Of a stretch of 23,493 nucleotides of DNA, positions 15,009 to 23,169 are shown piece after piece. The stretch lies in the NCBI GenBank assembly GCA_002338715.1, contig DDIR01000143.1, positions 96,680-120,172 on the forward strand, read 5' to 3'. Source of the stretch: Phycisphaerales bacterium UBA1845 (GTDB taxonomy: Bacteria > Planctomycetota > Phycisphaerae > UBA1845). Within the stretch, counting starts at the first letter, position 1. Every line of letters begins with the position of its first letter. A model generated the notes under the pieces. That model did not search any database and was not told the origin of the DNA. It saw only the letters and a list, made by a program, of their open reading frames with translations. The position numbers were made by a program, and so were the translations under genes.

Positions 15009-15251
15009 ATGTCTATTATCTATTTTCTGCTGATCGGGTTGGCGGCGGGTTGGCTTGCTGGTCAAATCACCAAAGGCAGCGGATTCGGCACGGTTGAGAA
15101 TCTCGTGATCGGCGTCATCGGCGCCGTGCTGGGTGGGTTCATCTTTGGATTGTTGGGGTTGACCGCCTACGGATTGCTCGGCAATTTGGTCACGGCCACC
15201 GTTGGCGCCATCGCGCTGCTGATGATCCTGCGGGCGATCAAGAAGAAATAG
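15009..15251 (+). CDS. GlsB/YeaQ/YmgE family stress-response membrane protein
   Basis: This 80-residue, very hydrophobic protein has three transmembrane helices. Conserved features are GLAAGWLAGQITKGSGFG (9-26), NLVIGVIGAVLGGFIFGLLG (30-49) and the closing VGAIALLMILRAIKKK. The family, also called transglycosylase-associated, is induced by general stress in many bacteria; no enzymatic activity is established. I chose ATG 15009 because AAGGA at 14994-14998 is then 10 nt away, whereas for ATG 15000 it would be only one nt away. It is divergent from the CDF gene across a 164-bp gap that must hold both promoters. Confidence 0.9.
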   Translation: MSIIYFLLIGLAAGWLAGQITKGSGFGTVENLVIGVIGAVLGGFIFGLLGLTAYGLLGNLVTATVGAIALLMILRAIKKK

Positions 15252-15269
15252 CCATAGGCGCACGCCAAC

Positions 15270-15305
15270 TCGCGCGAAGGCTTCAGGTCGCGCGAAAGCT
15301 ACAGG
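15270..15305. repeat. 18-bp tandem duplication at the end of the SmpA-like gene
   Basis: TCGCGCGAAGGCTTCAGG (15270-15287) is repeated at once as TCGCGCGAAAGCTACAGG (15288-15305) with two differences. Each copy contains the palindrome TCGCGCGA. The second copy includes the stop codon of the minus-strand lipoprotein gene, so the duplication may have created or moved its end. Confidence 0.85.
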
Positions 15306-15583
15306 CCTTTCTTGGCTTTGGACACGACTTTGCCGTTGGCGAACGTCACGACGATCCCCTTTTCGTCGTCGCCCCAGTGCATCACCTTGCCGGAAAGTTC
15401 GACATCGCCAATCGCCACGCCACCACCACCTTCGACTTCACCGCTGCCGAGAATATCTTCGACCTCGTCGACCGACATTCCAGTGCTGATCTTGTCATAG
15501 TTTTCCTGAGACACCTTGGAACATCCAACGATCGCGAATAATCCCGCCGCAAGTCCCAATGCCAATAGACGTCGCCCATTCAT
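15299..15583 (-). CDS. Small SmpA/OmlA-like lipoprotein
   Basis: This 94-residue predicted lipoprotein has a basic n-region and a hydrophobic core ending in the lipobox FAIVGC, with acylated C21. The mature part YDKISTGMSVDEVEDILGSGE...VMHWGDDEKGIVVTFANGKV resembles the small two-helix, three-strand SmpA/OmlA (BamE-like) or DUF3862 fold. Members bind envelope proteins or beta-lactamase-inhibitor-like surfaces. No BAM gene is nearby, so a BamE role is not supported. I chose ATG 15583 (GAAGGGG about 7 nt before); the longer TTG frame adds six residues. It is the last gene of the long minus-strand series, 113 bp after the dehydrogenase stop, and converges on the GlsB-type gene with a 47-bp gap. 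Confidence 0.75.
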   Translation of the reverse strand: MNGRRLLALGLAAGLFAIVGCSKVSQENYDKISTGMSVDEVEDILGSGEVEGGGGVAIGDVELSGKVMHWGDDEKGIVVTFANGKVVSKAKKGL

Positions 15584-15696
15584 CGCGCTACCCCTTCTCA
15601 AGTAAATCTCGTTAACCCCGTCTTGATGCTAGTTCTGAATGTGCGATCGATCAAGCACTCCTTGGTTGACGCGTTCGCCAATCACATTGCGCGGTT

Positions 15697-18612
15697 TCAC
15701 TCCTCGACGATGGCGTCGGCCAGGAATTCGATAACGTGCTTCGGATGGACGCCCGTATGGTGCTCGATCTGGCAGCGACAACTGAAACCCGATACCGCAA
15801 TTGCGGCGTTGTCGCGTTCGCGTACGGCGGGAAACAACCGCTGCTCGCCGACCGCTTTTGCAACGTCGTAGTGTTCGACTTCGTGACCAAACGCGCCAGC
15901 CATCCCACAACAACCGCTGTTGATCTCAGACGCGTCTTCACAAATCGCGTGCAGCGCCGTCATCGCGTCGCCCGTTCCGTATAGCGCCTTCTGATGACAG
16001 TGTCCGTGATAACGAATCGCCGCAAACGCCCCCTCGCGGAAACGCACGCGATCCGGTTCTTCTTCAATGAGTCGGCCAACGAACGATTCGAGCATCATCG
16101 TGTTGGCTGCGATGCGGTCAGCCGCCTTGTTGCGCACGAGTTGCGGTAGCTCATCGGTCAGCGCGGAAACGCACGACGGTTCCAAACCGACGATCGGCAC
16201 ACCCTGGTGCGCATAATTCGCCAGCGCATCGACATTCTGCGACGCGAGCAGTTGCGCCTCCGCGAGCAAACCCTTGCTGATCATCGGTCGGCCACAGCAC
16301 GATGTCTCCGGGCACAAAACATGATAACCAAGCGATTCCAAAACCTTCACCGCGGCGATGCCCACCTGCGGGGTGTGGTGATTGGTCCAGGTGTCCACGA
16401 ACAAGACGATGCTCTGCTTTCCGGATTTCGACGGACTGCCAGTTTCACCGCTTCGTCGATCGAACCACTTGCGAAACGTCTGCCGCACGAATTTCGGAGG
16501 CGGGATGCGGCGATCGAGACCGTATCGTTTTTCCAGCACGACTCGCACGAGCGGATTGCGCATCACCCAGTTGCTCAGCGGCGCGAACCGACTGCCCCAC
16601 TTTGCCAACCCGACCGAATCGGCGATCAAACGCGACCTTCGAGGCACGCCTTCGCGACGATGCTTCGCGGCCAACCATTCCGCCTTCAACTTGGCGATGT
16701 CGGTTCCGGTCGGGCATTCGGTCTTGCAAGCTTTGCAGCTCAGGCACAGGTCAAAAACTTCATCCAGCGCAGGGTCAGTCAACCCGTCGAGCATTTCGCG
16801 GTTGGAAAGTGCGATGCGAAGTGCGTTGGCCCGTGCGCGGGTCGTGTGCATTTCGTCACCGGTGGCCATGTACGACGGGCACATCGCCCCGACCAATCGC
16901 TGACGACACTGCCCGACGCCGCTGCACATGCCAGCCAGACCGGCCATCCCTCCATGCGTGGAGAAATCGAGCGTGGTTTTGAATTCCTGCGACGTGAATC
17001 CACCGCCATAGCGCAGATTTTCGGTCATCGGTAGCGGGTCGACGATCTTACCCGGATTCAAAATCCCCTTGGGATCGAACGCCTGCTTGATGCGTTTCAT
17101 CGCGGCGATGATGCGCGGGCCATACATCTTCTCAAGCCAGCACGAACGCAGGATGCCGTCACCATGTTCGCCGGTCATCGTCCCGCCGAACTCCAGCGCG
17201 AGGCTGCTGACCCGATCGGCGATGCGATGCATCCGTTTGACGTCGCTGTCCTTCTTGAGATTCAGCACCGGACGAACGTGCAGACATCCGACGCTTGCGT
17301 GGGCGTAGTATCCGGCTTGTTCGACGCCTTCTTCCGCGAGAATTTTTGCAAATCGTTCGATGTAATCGCGGAGTCGATTGGGATCGACGGCTGTGTCTTC
17401 GACAAATGCGTACGACTGATCGTCACCCGGTTTGGACATGAGCAAACCGAGACCGGCTTTTCGAACTTCCCAGACGTTGGCCTGCTCGCTGGCGGCATTG
17501 ATGACGGGGAACGCATAACCGTCGGTACGCTGCTCGAGGTCTTCTGAAAGCACCACAAGCCGCTCTTCCAATCGGCGCTCGTCATCGTCATACAGTTCGC
17601 AAATCAGAACAGCCGCCGGGTCGCCTTTGATCCACTTGCGACGGGTGGCCATCCCCGGATTGGTCATCGCGGCGCTGACGATCAGGCGATCGATCAACTC
17701 GACAGCCGCGGGTTTGTGCTCAAGGGCAAAGGGCGTCGCACTCAACGACGTGAGCAGATTATCAAAGTGGGCGACGACCAGTCCCTTGTGTTTGGGCAGT
17801 TCGACAAGATTCAATGTCGCTTCGACCACGACGCCCAGCGTCCCTTCGCTTCCACAGATGATCGTGTCGGCATTGATCTTTCCGTCGGATTCGGCGAGTC
17901 GGTCCAGCGCGTATCCACCGTTTCGACGAAAGACTGTCGGGAATCTGGCTTTGATTTCGTCGGCTTCTTCGTGAAGCACGCGACGCAGCACGTCTTCGCA
18001 GTCGGCTGCAAGCGGGTTGTCCACCGCATCGGCGTGCGCACCCCAGCGCACCAGCGAACCGTCGGACAACACCACGTCGAGCGACTTGATGTGATCGCAG
18101 GTGCGCCCCGAAGAGACCGAATGTGCGCCGCACGAATTATTCGCAATCATGCCGCCGATGTTGGCGCGACTCGACGTTGCAACGTCAGCCGCAAACTGCA
18201 ACCCGTGCGGTTTCAGCGCCGCGTTGAGTTCATCGAGCACGACGCCGGGTTGCACACGCACCGTTCGCTTCTCGGGATCGATCTCGATGATGCGACCCAG
18301 GTAGCGCGAGCAGTCGAGAATGACGCCAATGTTCACCGCCCCGCCAGCCAACCCCGTCCCCGCACCGCGCGCCGTGATGGGGACGCCGTGCCCGTTGCAG
18401 ATCCGGATAGCCTCCTGCACATCGCGTGTCGTCTTGGGGAGCACAACGCCGTCCGGCGTCATCTCGTAAATGCTTGCGTCGGTCGAATAAAGCGCCCGTG
18501 AAAGTCGATCGGTCCGAACCTCGCCTTCAATCGTCTTCGCGATTTCCGTCAAGGCGCGGCTTGCTGGCGTCTGGGCGGTTTGCGTTTCGTTGAGTACGTG
18601 CAGTTGAGTCAT
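15697..18612 (-). CDS. FAD- and Fe-S-binding D-2-hydroxyacid dehydrogenase (YdiJ/GlcD-GlcF fusion type)
   Basis: This 971-residue fusion flavoprotein oxidises D-2-hydroxy acids (D-lactate, glycolate or D-2-hydroxyglutarate) and passes electrons to the respiratory chain. A PCMH-type FAD-binding domain (~50-270, ARGAGTGLAGGAV, NIGGMIANNSCGAHSVSSGRT, CGSEGTLGVV) comes first. A FAD-oxidase C-terminal domain follows (~273-524, with HASVGCLHVRP, TGEHGDG, DPKGILNPGKIV). An iron-sulfur domain carries C563, C569, C578 and C623, C626, C629, C633 (CLSCKACKTECP). The last part has two CCG motifs (ETSCCGRP at 769-776, SGCCGMAGAFG at 899-909) and YHGHCHQKAL. Length and order match the single-chain YdiJ-like enzymes. 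It follows the alpha/beta hydrolase by 27 bp. No Shine-Dalgarno is seen. The substrate remains open. Confidence 0.93.
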   Translation of the reverse strand: MTQLHVLNETQTAQTPASRALTEIAKTIEGEVRTDRLSRALYSTDASIYEMTPDGVVLPKTTRDVQEAIRICNGHGVPITARGAGTGLAGGAVNIGVILDCSRYLGRIIEIDPEKRTVRVQPGVVLDELNAALKPHGLQFAADVATSSRANIGGMIANNSCGAHSVSSGRTCDHIKSLDVVLSDGSLVRWGAHADAVDNPLAADCEDVLRRVLHEEADEIKARFPTVFRRNGGYALDRLAESDGKINADTIICGSEGTLGVVVEATLNLVELPKHKGLVVAHFDNLLTSLSATPFALEHKPAAVELIDRLIVSAAMTNPGMATRRKWIKGDPAAVLICELYDDDERRLEERLVVLSEDLEQRTDGYAFPVINAASEQANVWEVRKAGLGLLMSKPGDDQSYAFVEDTAVDPNRLRDYIERFAKILAEEGVEQAGYYAHASVGCLHVRPVLNLKKDSDVKRMHRIADRVSSLALEFGGTMTGEHGDGILRSCWLEKMYGPRIIAAMKRIKQAFDPKGILNPGKIVDPLPMTENLRYGGGFTSQEFKTTLDFSTHGGMAGLAGMCSGVGQCRQRLVGAMCPSYMATGDEMHTTRARANALRIALSNREMLDGLTDPALDEVFDLCLSCKACKTECPTGTDIAKLKAEWLAAKHRREGVPRRSRLIADSVGLAKWGSRFAPLSNWVMRNPLVRVVLEKRYGLDRRIPPPKFVRQTFRKWFDRRSGETGSPSKSGKQSIVLFVDTWTNHHTPQVGIAAVKVLESLGYHVLCPETSCCGRPMISKGLLAEAQLLASQNVDALANYAHQGVPIVGLEPSCVSALTDELPQLVRNKAADRIAANTMMLESFVGRLIEEEPDRVRFREGAFAAIRYHGHCHQKALYGTGDAMTALHAICEDASEINSGCCGMAGAFGHEVEHYDVAKAVGEQRLFPAVRERDNAAIAVSGFSCRCQIEHHTGVHPKHVIEFLADAIVEE

Positions 18613-18639
18613 GCGAACAAGGATACGGGATCACCCCGT

Positions 18640-19431
18640 TCATGCCGAGAGGTGTTTTTGCATCGCGGCCAACACGGCAGCCGGGTTCTCCATGGTGGTC
18701 ATGTGACCCGCGTCGGGGATCGTGCAAAACTCGGCGCTTTGCAGCGAATTCGCGATCTGCTCCATCTCAGCCGGCGGTGAAATCGCGTCCTCCGCCCCGA
18801 CGATGACGGCGGTGGGCACGTTGATCTCCCCCAGCAATGGTCGAGAATCCGGGCGGTCGGCCATCGCTTTCAATGCCGCGACCACACCAGCCGGCGACGA
18901 CGTGACCATGATCCCGTGGATCGCCTTCACCAGTTCCGGGTGCCCGTTGAACGTCTGATTTGAAACGAGGTTCGGGATCATCCCGTCGTAGATAAAGTTC
19001 GGACCTTCTGTCGCCACGCGATCGGCGGACTCGCGACGACCGGCGGCTTTCTCTGGGGAATCGGCATCGGCGCGGGTGTCCACCAGCATCATGCTGCCGA
19101 CGCGATCCTTATGCCGTCGCCAGAATTCAAAGGTGACGTACCCGCCCATCGAAAATCCGGCGATCGCCACCGGTTGATCGATCTGAAGATAATCGAGCAG
19201 AGCGGCAAGGTCGTCGGCATGGTCCGCCATCGACACGTCGCCCGACGGAGGGTCGCTTTCGCCAAACCCGCGAAGGTCCGGCGCGATGACTTGATGCGAT
19301 GTCGCCAGCGCATCAATCTGCGCCCGCCACATCTCACGACTTAAAGGGAACCCATGAACGAGCAGGACGGGTCTTCCAGAACCTTTCGATTCATACGCTA
19401 TCTTTTGATTGTTGATCGTTGCAGTTGACAT
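18640..19431 (-). CDS. Alpha/beta hydrolase
   Basis: This 263-residue cytosolic protein is an alpha/beta-hydrolase of the esterase/haloperoxidase-like group. HGFPLS (26-31) forms the oxyanion region. The nucleophile elbow is GFSMGG (S94), the acid is D215 in VGAEDAISPP, and the base is H243 in DAGHMTTMENP, so the triad is complete. A helical cap of about 70 residues (121-190) lies between. Substrates in this family range from lactones and esters to enol-lactones and cannot be read from sequence. It precedes the FAD/Fe-S dehydrogenase by only 27 bp, so co-transcription is likely; a lactone-opening step feeding a hydroxyacid to the dehydrogenase is an idea, not evidence. No clear Shine-Dalgarno is present before ATG. 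Confidence 0.88.
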   Translation of the reverse strand: MSTATINNQKIAYESKGSGRPVLLVHGFPLSREMWRAQIDALATSHQVIAPDLRGFGESDPPSGDVSMADHADDLAALLDYLQIDQPVAIAGFSMGGYVTFEFWRRHKDRVGSMMLVDTRADADSPEKAAGRRESADRVATEGPNFIYDGMIPNLVSNQTFNGHPELVKAIHGIMVTSSPAGVVAALKAMADRPDSRPLLGEINVPTAVIVGAEDAISPPAEMEQIANSLQSAEFCTIPDAGHMTTMENPAAVLAAMQKHLSA

Positions 19432-19489
19432 GACCTAAGTCTATCACAAATCAACGGAAAGGCCCGCAACCACCAACCACTGAACCGTA

Positions 19490-20230
19490 TCAGCTTTTTG
19501 GCAGACGGATTCCCTGCTCGGCGAACTGCTTGTTTGCCTGGGTCGCCCACCCGCGGTTGGCGATGGGGCTGGCCGGGCTTGGATGAAGAATCCCGCCGAC
19601 CGGTATGACGCCACCTTCCAAAACCGTCTCGGCTCGCTTTTGTGCAAAAGCGCCGACGCCAATGACCCGCTTCGGTTCAATCAAATCGATGGTCCGTTGC
19701 AAAGCGCGATCGCAGATTTCAAGCAGTGGCGTGCGCTCCGTTGCGGGGAGTTTGTCGGGCGTGCGGTTGCGGCCCGAGTCTTCCAGAAAAATCAACGGGC
19801 AGTAGTTGCACAGGAAAAATCGCTTTAAGAACCGCTTGGGCGTTTTGAACGTGTCCTTCGCCCAACCCCACAATCGGGCACCGCTCACTTCGCTGCGGTG
19901 GCAATCGAGGCCAAGGACAGGCCGCTTGGGGTGAACTTCTTTTGGCGATCCGATGACCGCGTCAATCTTCAGCCAATCGCGGACCGCACCAACCTCCCCA
20001 AATGGCACACCCGTCTGCGCCATTCCCCAAGGCCCCGGGTTCATGCCCAACAAGATAACTTCGACATTTTCGATATCGCAGCAGGCGACGTAGGCGTCAA
20101 AGGACGCGCGGGCATAAATCAGCGGGTTGTAGACGTATTCGACCGGAGAACTGAATGACAACTTGGACAGTTCTTTGACCATGTCGGTCGTGATTCGCGC
20201 CAGTTGGGATTGCTTCGTGCGTGCGGCCAT
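19490..20230 (-). CDS. SMUG1-type uracil-DNA glycosylase
   Basis: This 246-residue protein is a base-excision repair enzyme that removes uracil and oxidised pyrimidines such as 5-hydroxymethyluracil from DNA. Motif 1 is GMNPGPWGMAQTGVPFGEV (62-80), with the catalytic-site N64 and the alanine-glutamine stretch typical of SMUG1. Motif 2 is HPSPASPIANRGW (216-228), with H216. Other family landmarks are YNPLIYA near the start and NYCPL (142-146). There is no iron-sulfur cysteine set, which separates it from families 4 and 5. I chose ATG 20230 because GGGGAAA lies just before it; the upstream frame to 20338 adds 36 residues unlike the family. It is 58 bp before the hydrolase gene, with no obvious functional link. 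Confidence 0.93.
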   Translation of the reverse strand: MAARTKQSQLARITTDMVKELSKLSFSSPVEYVYNPLIYARASFDAYVACCDIENVEVILLGMNPGPWGMAQTGVPFGEVGAVRDWLKIDAVIGSPKEVHPKRPVLGLDCHRSEVSGARLWGWAKDTFKTPKRFLKRFFLCNYCPLIFLEDSGRNRTPDKLPATERTPLLEICDRALQRTIDLIEPKRVIGVGAFAQKRAETVLEGGVIPVGGILHPSPASPIANRGWATQANKQFAEQGIRLPKS

Positions 20231-20359
20231 CGTTTCCCCGCCAAGGTTTCGTTCCCTTGCAGGTATAGTCTTTTGGCGAAGAGAATCAAGAATGGCGTGG
20301 TTGGCTTGATGATTGCGCGGGAAGGCCGAGTGCAACAACGTGCGGTGCAGATGTTGCGC

Positions 20360-21019
20360 CTATGGCTCGATGAATCCTTCGCGGACGGCGTATCGCGTCA
20401 GGGCGACGCGATCGTGAAGGTCCAACCGCCGCATCATGTTGTCGCAATGGCAGTCGATGGTCTTGACAGCCACATTCAGGGCTTGGGCGATTTCTTTCTT
20501 GGATGCGCCCCGGGCGATGTGCTTGAGGATTTCAATTTGACGGGGCGTGATGACCGTTCGCCGAGTTTGCAGCGGTCTGAGCGTGTGCCCGGTTTTGGGA
20601 CACTTCGCCAGTCTGTTGAGGACATCTTTCGAATAGAAAGGTTTGCCGCGCAGAACGGTCTGCAAACCTTTGACCAGATTGACCAATTCGTCCCGCTTGG
20701 AGATGAACCCATCGGCATCCATCGCAATCGCTTGATCGACGTAGCGATCGTATATGGTTGCGCTGATGAATACGATTTTGGTGTTCGGCTGAAGTCGACG
20801 AATATCGAGCGCCAGATTCGTTCCCAATTCTCCCTGAAGATTGATGTCAATCAACGCCAAATCGCATGCTTCGCACGAAGCGAAATTCAAGGCATCCTTG
20901 CGATTGGCGACGGCGGCTACGACCTCGAACTCGGGAATCCGGTTCAAGAAATCCTGAAACGTGGACCGAACCAATTCGTGATCATCAACCAGCAGGATTT
21001 TGGCGGCGTGGTTAATCAT
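20360..21019 (-). CDS. NarL/FixJ-type response regulator
   Basis: This 219-residue two-component regulator binds DNA. The receiver domain (1-125) has D12 and D13, the phospho-acceptor D58 (LALIDIN), S86 (FISAT) and K108 (ISKRDE). A LuxR-type helix-turn-helix follows (~153-215): TPRQIEILKHIARGASKKEIAQALNVAVKTIDCHCDNMMRRLDL. It has CHCDNM where most members have (T/S)HxxN(I/M), so the recognition helix holds two cysteines, one of them before and one after the histidine. ATG 21019 overlaps the end of the kinase gene by eight bases (ATGATTAA), indicating translational coupling; a GTG at 21031 is an alternative. The targets are unknown. Confidence 0.9.
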   Translation of the reverse strand: MINHAAKILLVDDHELVRSTFQDFLNRIPEFEVVAAVANRKDALNFASCEACDLALIDINLQGELGTNLALDIRRLQPNTKIVFISATIYDRYVDQAIAMDADGFISKRDELVNLVKGLQTVLRGKPFYSKDVLNRLAKCPKTGHTLRPLQTRRTVITPRQIEILKHIARGASKKEIAQALNVAVKTIDCHCDNMMRRLDLHDRVALTRYAVREGFIEP

Positions 21020-22187
21020 GGCGCGGATCACTTTCTGCGATGCGCGCGAGTGGAATGCGGATGATCACCTCGGTTCCTTCCCCGAACCTGGACTCCACGG
21101 TAATGTCGCCACCGTGATCGTGAACGATGTCGGCGACAATCGACATTCCCAAACCGCTGCCCGTACCGCGCAGCTTCCGCGTAAAACCGGGTTGAAACAC
21201 CCGGCCCAGAATCGATGCATCCATTCCGACGCCGTTGTCGGTCACACGCAGGACGGCATGGGCACAATGCCAGCGCTTGCGCCGATGTCGTGCATCCTGG
21301 GCATTGGAGCGCGGCGTGTTTGATTGAGGCCGGGCGGAACATTTGTCCGTCAATTCAAGCGAGACGAACACGTGCCCGCCCGGGCGCAATGAATCGATGG
21401 CGTTGGACAGGAGATTCTGCACAACCCGCTGCAACTGGGTAAAGTTGCCGTACACCAGAACAGGGTCGCCAACAGGAAGGTCTTCCGCGATGGTGACGTC
21501 GCGCGGAATCCATGCGCGGGCGCTATCCACCGTTGCACGAATCACCTGCGCCAAATCCGCGTGGTCTTTGGGAACCTCAGCGTTGGATTCGGTGCGACGG
21601 AGTAACTCGGAAAGCCCCATCGCCCGCCGGGTTGCAGCTTTGATCGCTCGAATTGAATCGCCGCACCGCTGATCGGATGCAAGGTCGGTTTGGGCCAGTT
21701 CCGCGCGATTGGCGATCACCGTCAACAGATTGTCGAGATCGTGCACGAATTGCTCGATGTCGAGGACAGATTCCCTTGCCCGCGAGAGCGCTCTCTTTTT
21801 GTTTGAATCTCTCTCTTGAGTCGGTTGACCACCCAGAACCGACGGCGGAGTTTTCAGCAACGACCACTCACCGTCACCGGGTGCGATTGGACAACCTTGC
21901 TTTCCGTTGGTCCCCGCATACGTGAAAGGACTGTCGGTCAAAATAAAATCATTGGCGACGAGTGCGTTTTGCATCCCCAGTGCCTTTTGCAGATTCTCAG
22001 AATGCGGCATCCCTGCGGAACCGCGAAGCGCCAACAAGCCTTCTCCGAATCGATCCGTGCGGTAGGCCTCGCGACGCCCTGTCGCCAGGTCTTTGAGGCG
22101 GCGCCGGGCGCGCCGAAAGGCAGCCGAGCTGTCTCGAAGAAATCGATGCATTCGCCAAGATGCGCCCACGATTTCAATCCTTCCCAT
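21012..22187 (-). CDS. Soluble sensor histidine kinase
   Basis: This protein of about 391 residues has no transmembrane segment or signal peptide. Residues ~1-135 match no sensor domain I recognise. The dimerisation domain begins ~145 with EQFVHDLDNLLTVI; H149 is the likely phosphorylated residue in an HDxxNLL box like that of hybrid-type kinases (HDFNNLL). The ATPase domain (~235-380) has the N box QNLLSNAIDS, G1 DNGVGM (317-322), an F box FQPGFT and G2 GTGSGLGM (341-348). A basic, low-complexity insert (DKCSARPQSNTPRSNAQDAR and HRRKRW) interrupts the domain between N and G1. Starts at TTG 22259, ATG 22187, GTG 22169 or ATG 22151 are all possible. It is coupled to the regulator downstream. 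The signal is unknown, presumably cytosolic or from a partner protein. Confidence 0.85.
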   Translation of the reverse strand: MGRIEIVGASWRMHRFLRDSSAAFRRARRRLKDLATGRREAYRTDRFGEGLLALRGSAGMPHSENLQKALGMQNALVANDFILTDSPFTYAGTNGKQGCPIAPGDGEWSLLKTPPSVLGGQPTQERDSNKKRALSRARESVLDIEQFVHDLDNLLTVIANRAELAQTDLASDQRCGDSIRAIKAATRRAMGLSELLRRTESNAEVPKDHADLAQVIRATVDSARAWIPRDVTIAEDLPVGDPVLVYGNFTQLQRVVQNLLSNAIDSLRPGGHVFVSLELTDKCSARPQSNTPRSNAQDARHRRKRWHCAHAVLRVTDNGVGMDASILGRVFQPGFTRKLRGTGSGLGMSIVADIVHDHGGDITVESRFGEGTEVIIRIPLARIAESDPRHD

Positions 22188-22336
22188 CCATCGAACGGCA
22201 ATCCACGCCGGACCGACGCCTAAAGGGCGTACGCAGTTGGTCAGCCGACTCGAACCCAAACCGGCCCTCGATTCGACCCGGCCAAGCCTGAGATTGCATC
22301 CGTTCGATTTCCTTAGTGTCCAAACCCGACCAGGCT

Positions 22337-23131
22337 CTATCCCGCTTGCGTTTTCGCCAGCAAGATACAGTTGGACATCGCCACCAGATCACCCATGGCG
22401 CCGCATTCTTCCAGCAGCCGCGTCATCTGATCGCGATTTAACAACACCCCAATCCCGTCGATATCCGATTCCGAACTTCCCACGCCCTGTTCAACAATGG
22501 CGAGGATGAATTCATCCACCAGCGCGTCGCGCGTGTGCTCCGCCTGGCGCAGCTTCGTCTGAACGTCGTCGCTGCAAAGGTGTCCGGCGATTCGATCCAC
22601 TTCCGCAAACGAACTGTTGCAATCCAAGTGCCTGAGCGTCGCATACACCAGCATCGGCGCGAGTTTCTCAAACAACTGCCGAGCCTGCTCCGCCGATAAC
22701 TGACGCGTCACGTCCGTCAAGATTCCGGCATGTTGCGGTAATTCAAACGGGTCCGAAGTTCCTGACATAATCGCCTCGTTCCCACGCGCAAGTCTTTCCT
22801 TGATCTGCGCGACGAGTTTGGCGAATTCCGCGTCAACGTTCTGCGCCTTCTCGTCGTTCAAACCGGCATTGACCGGAAGCGCGTCACCCGTCAATGCGTC
22901 ATGAATCCGACCGATTTGCGGGTCAGCTCGGTGGTACTCTTCTGCCAACTGCGAATTCGCCATCATCAGTTCGTTGAACACGGCTGGATCCTCGACGCTT
23001 AGGGTTTCGAGAAGCTTTCTCAAATACGCAGCGTCATCTGCCGGAACGTTCTGTGGTGCCGGTATGATCTGTGGATCATTGGTCGATGACGGTTGATTGT
23101 CAGAAGACGACTGCTCGTCGCGCATGGACAT
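22337..23131 (-). CDS. Unrecognised acidic, mostly helical protein
   Basis: I do not recognise this family. The product of about 264 residues has no signal peptide, membrane segment or zinc motif. The first ~35 residues are Ser/Asn/Pro-rich and probably disordered. The rest looks alpha-helical and acidic, with repeated helix-like blocks: YLRKLLETLSVEDPAVFNELM, then AEFAKLVAQIKERLARGNEA, ARQLFEKLAPMLVYATLRHL and TRDALVDEFILAIVEQGV. It might be a scaffold or regulator. It lies 38 bp after the sigma-like gene and about 150 bp before the kinase, all on one strand, so a role in that regulatory unit is possible. Start: ATG 23131, with AAAGGA about 10 nt before; TTG 23155 and ATG 23125 are alternatives. 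Coding is supported by length and composition only. Confidence 0.65.
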   Translation of the reverse strand: MSMRDEQSSSDNQPSSTNDPQIIPAPQNVPADDAAYLRKLLETLSVEDPAVFNELMMANSQLAEEYHRADPQIGRIHDALTGDALPVNAGLNDEKAQNVDAEFAKLVAQIKERLARGNEAIMSGTSDPFELPQHAGILTDVTRQLSAEQARQLFEKLAPMLVYATLRHLDCNSSFAEVDRIAGHLCSDDVQTKLRQAEHTRDALVDEFILAIVEQGVGSSESDIDGIGVLLNRDQMTRLLEECGAMGDLVAMSNCILLAKTQAG

Positions 23132-23169
23132 GCCTGGACCATCCTTTGATTTCAATGCAATAGAGACAA

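Noticed and set aside
15299..15583. Small lipoprotein as BamE of the outer-membrane assembly complex
   Set aside because: The fold is compatible, but the match is weak and no other BAM gene is in the neighbourhood.
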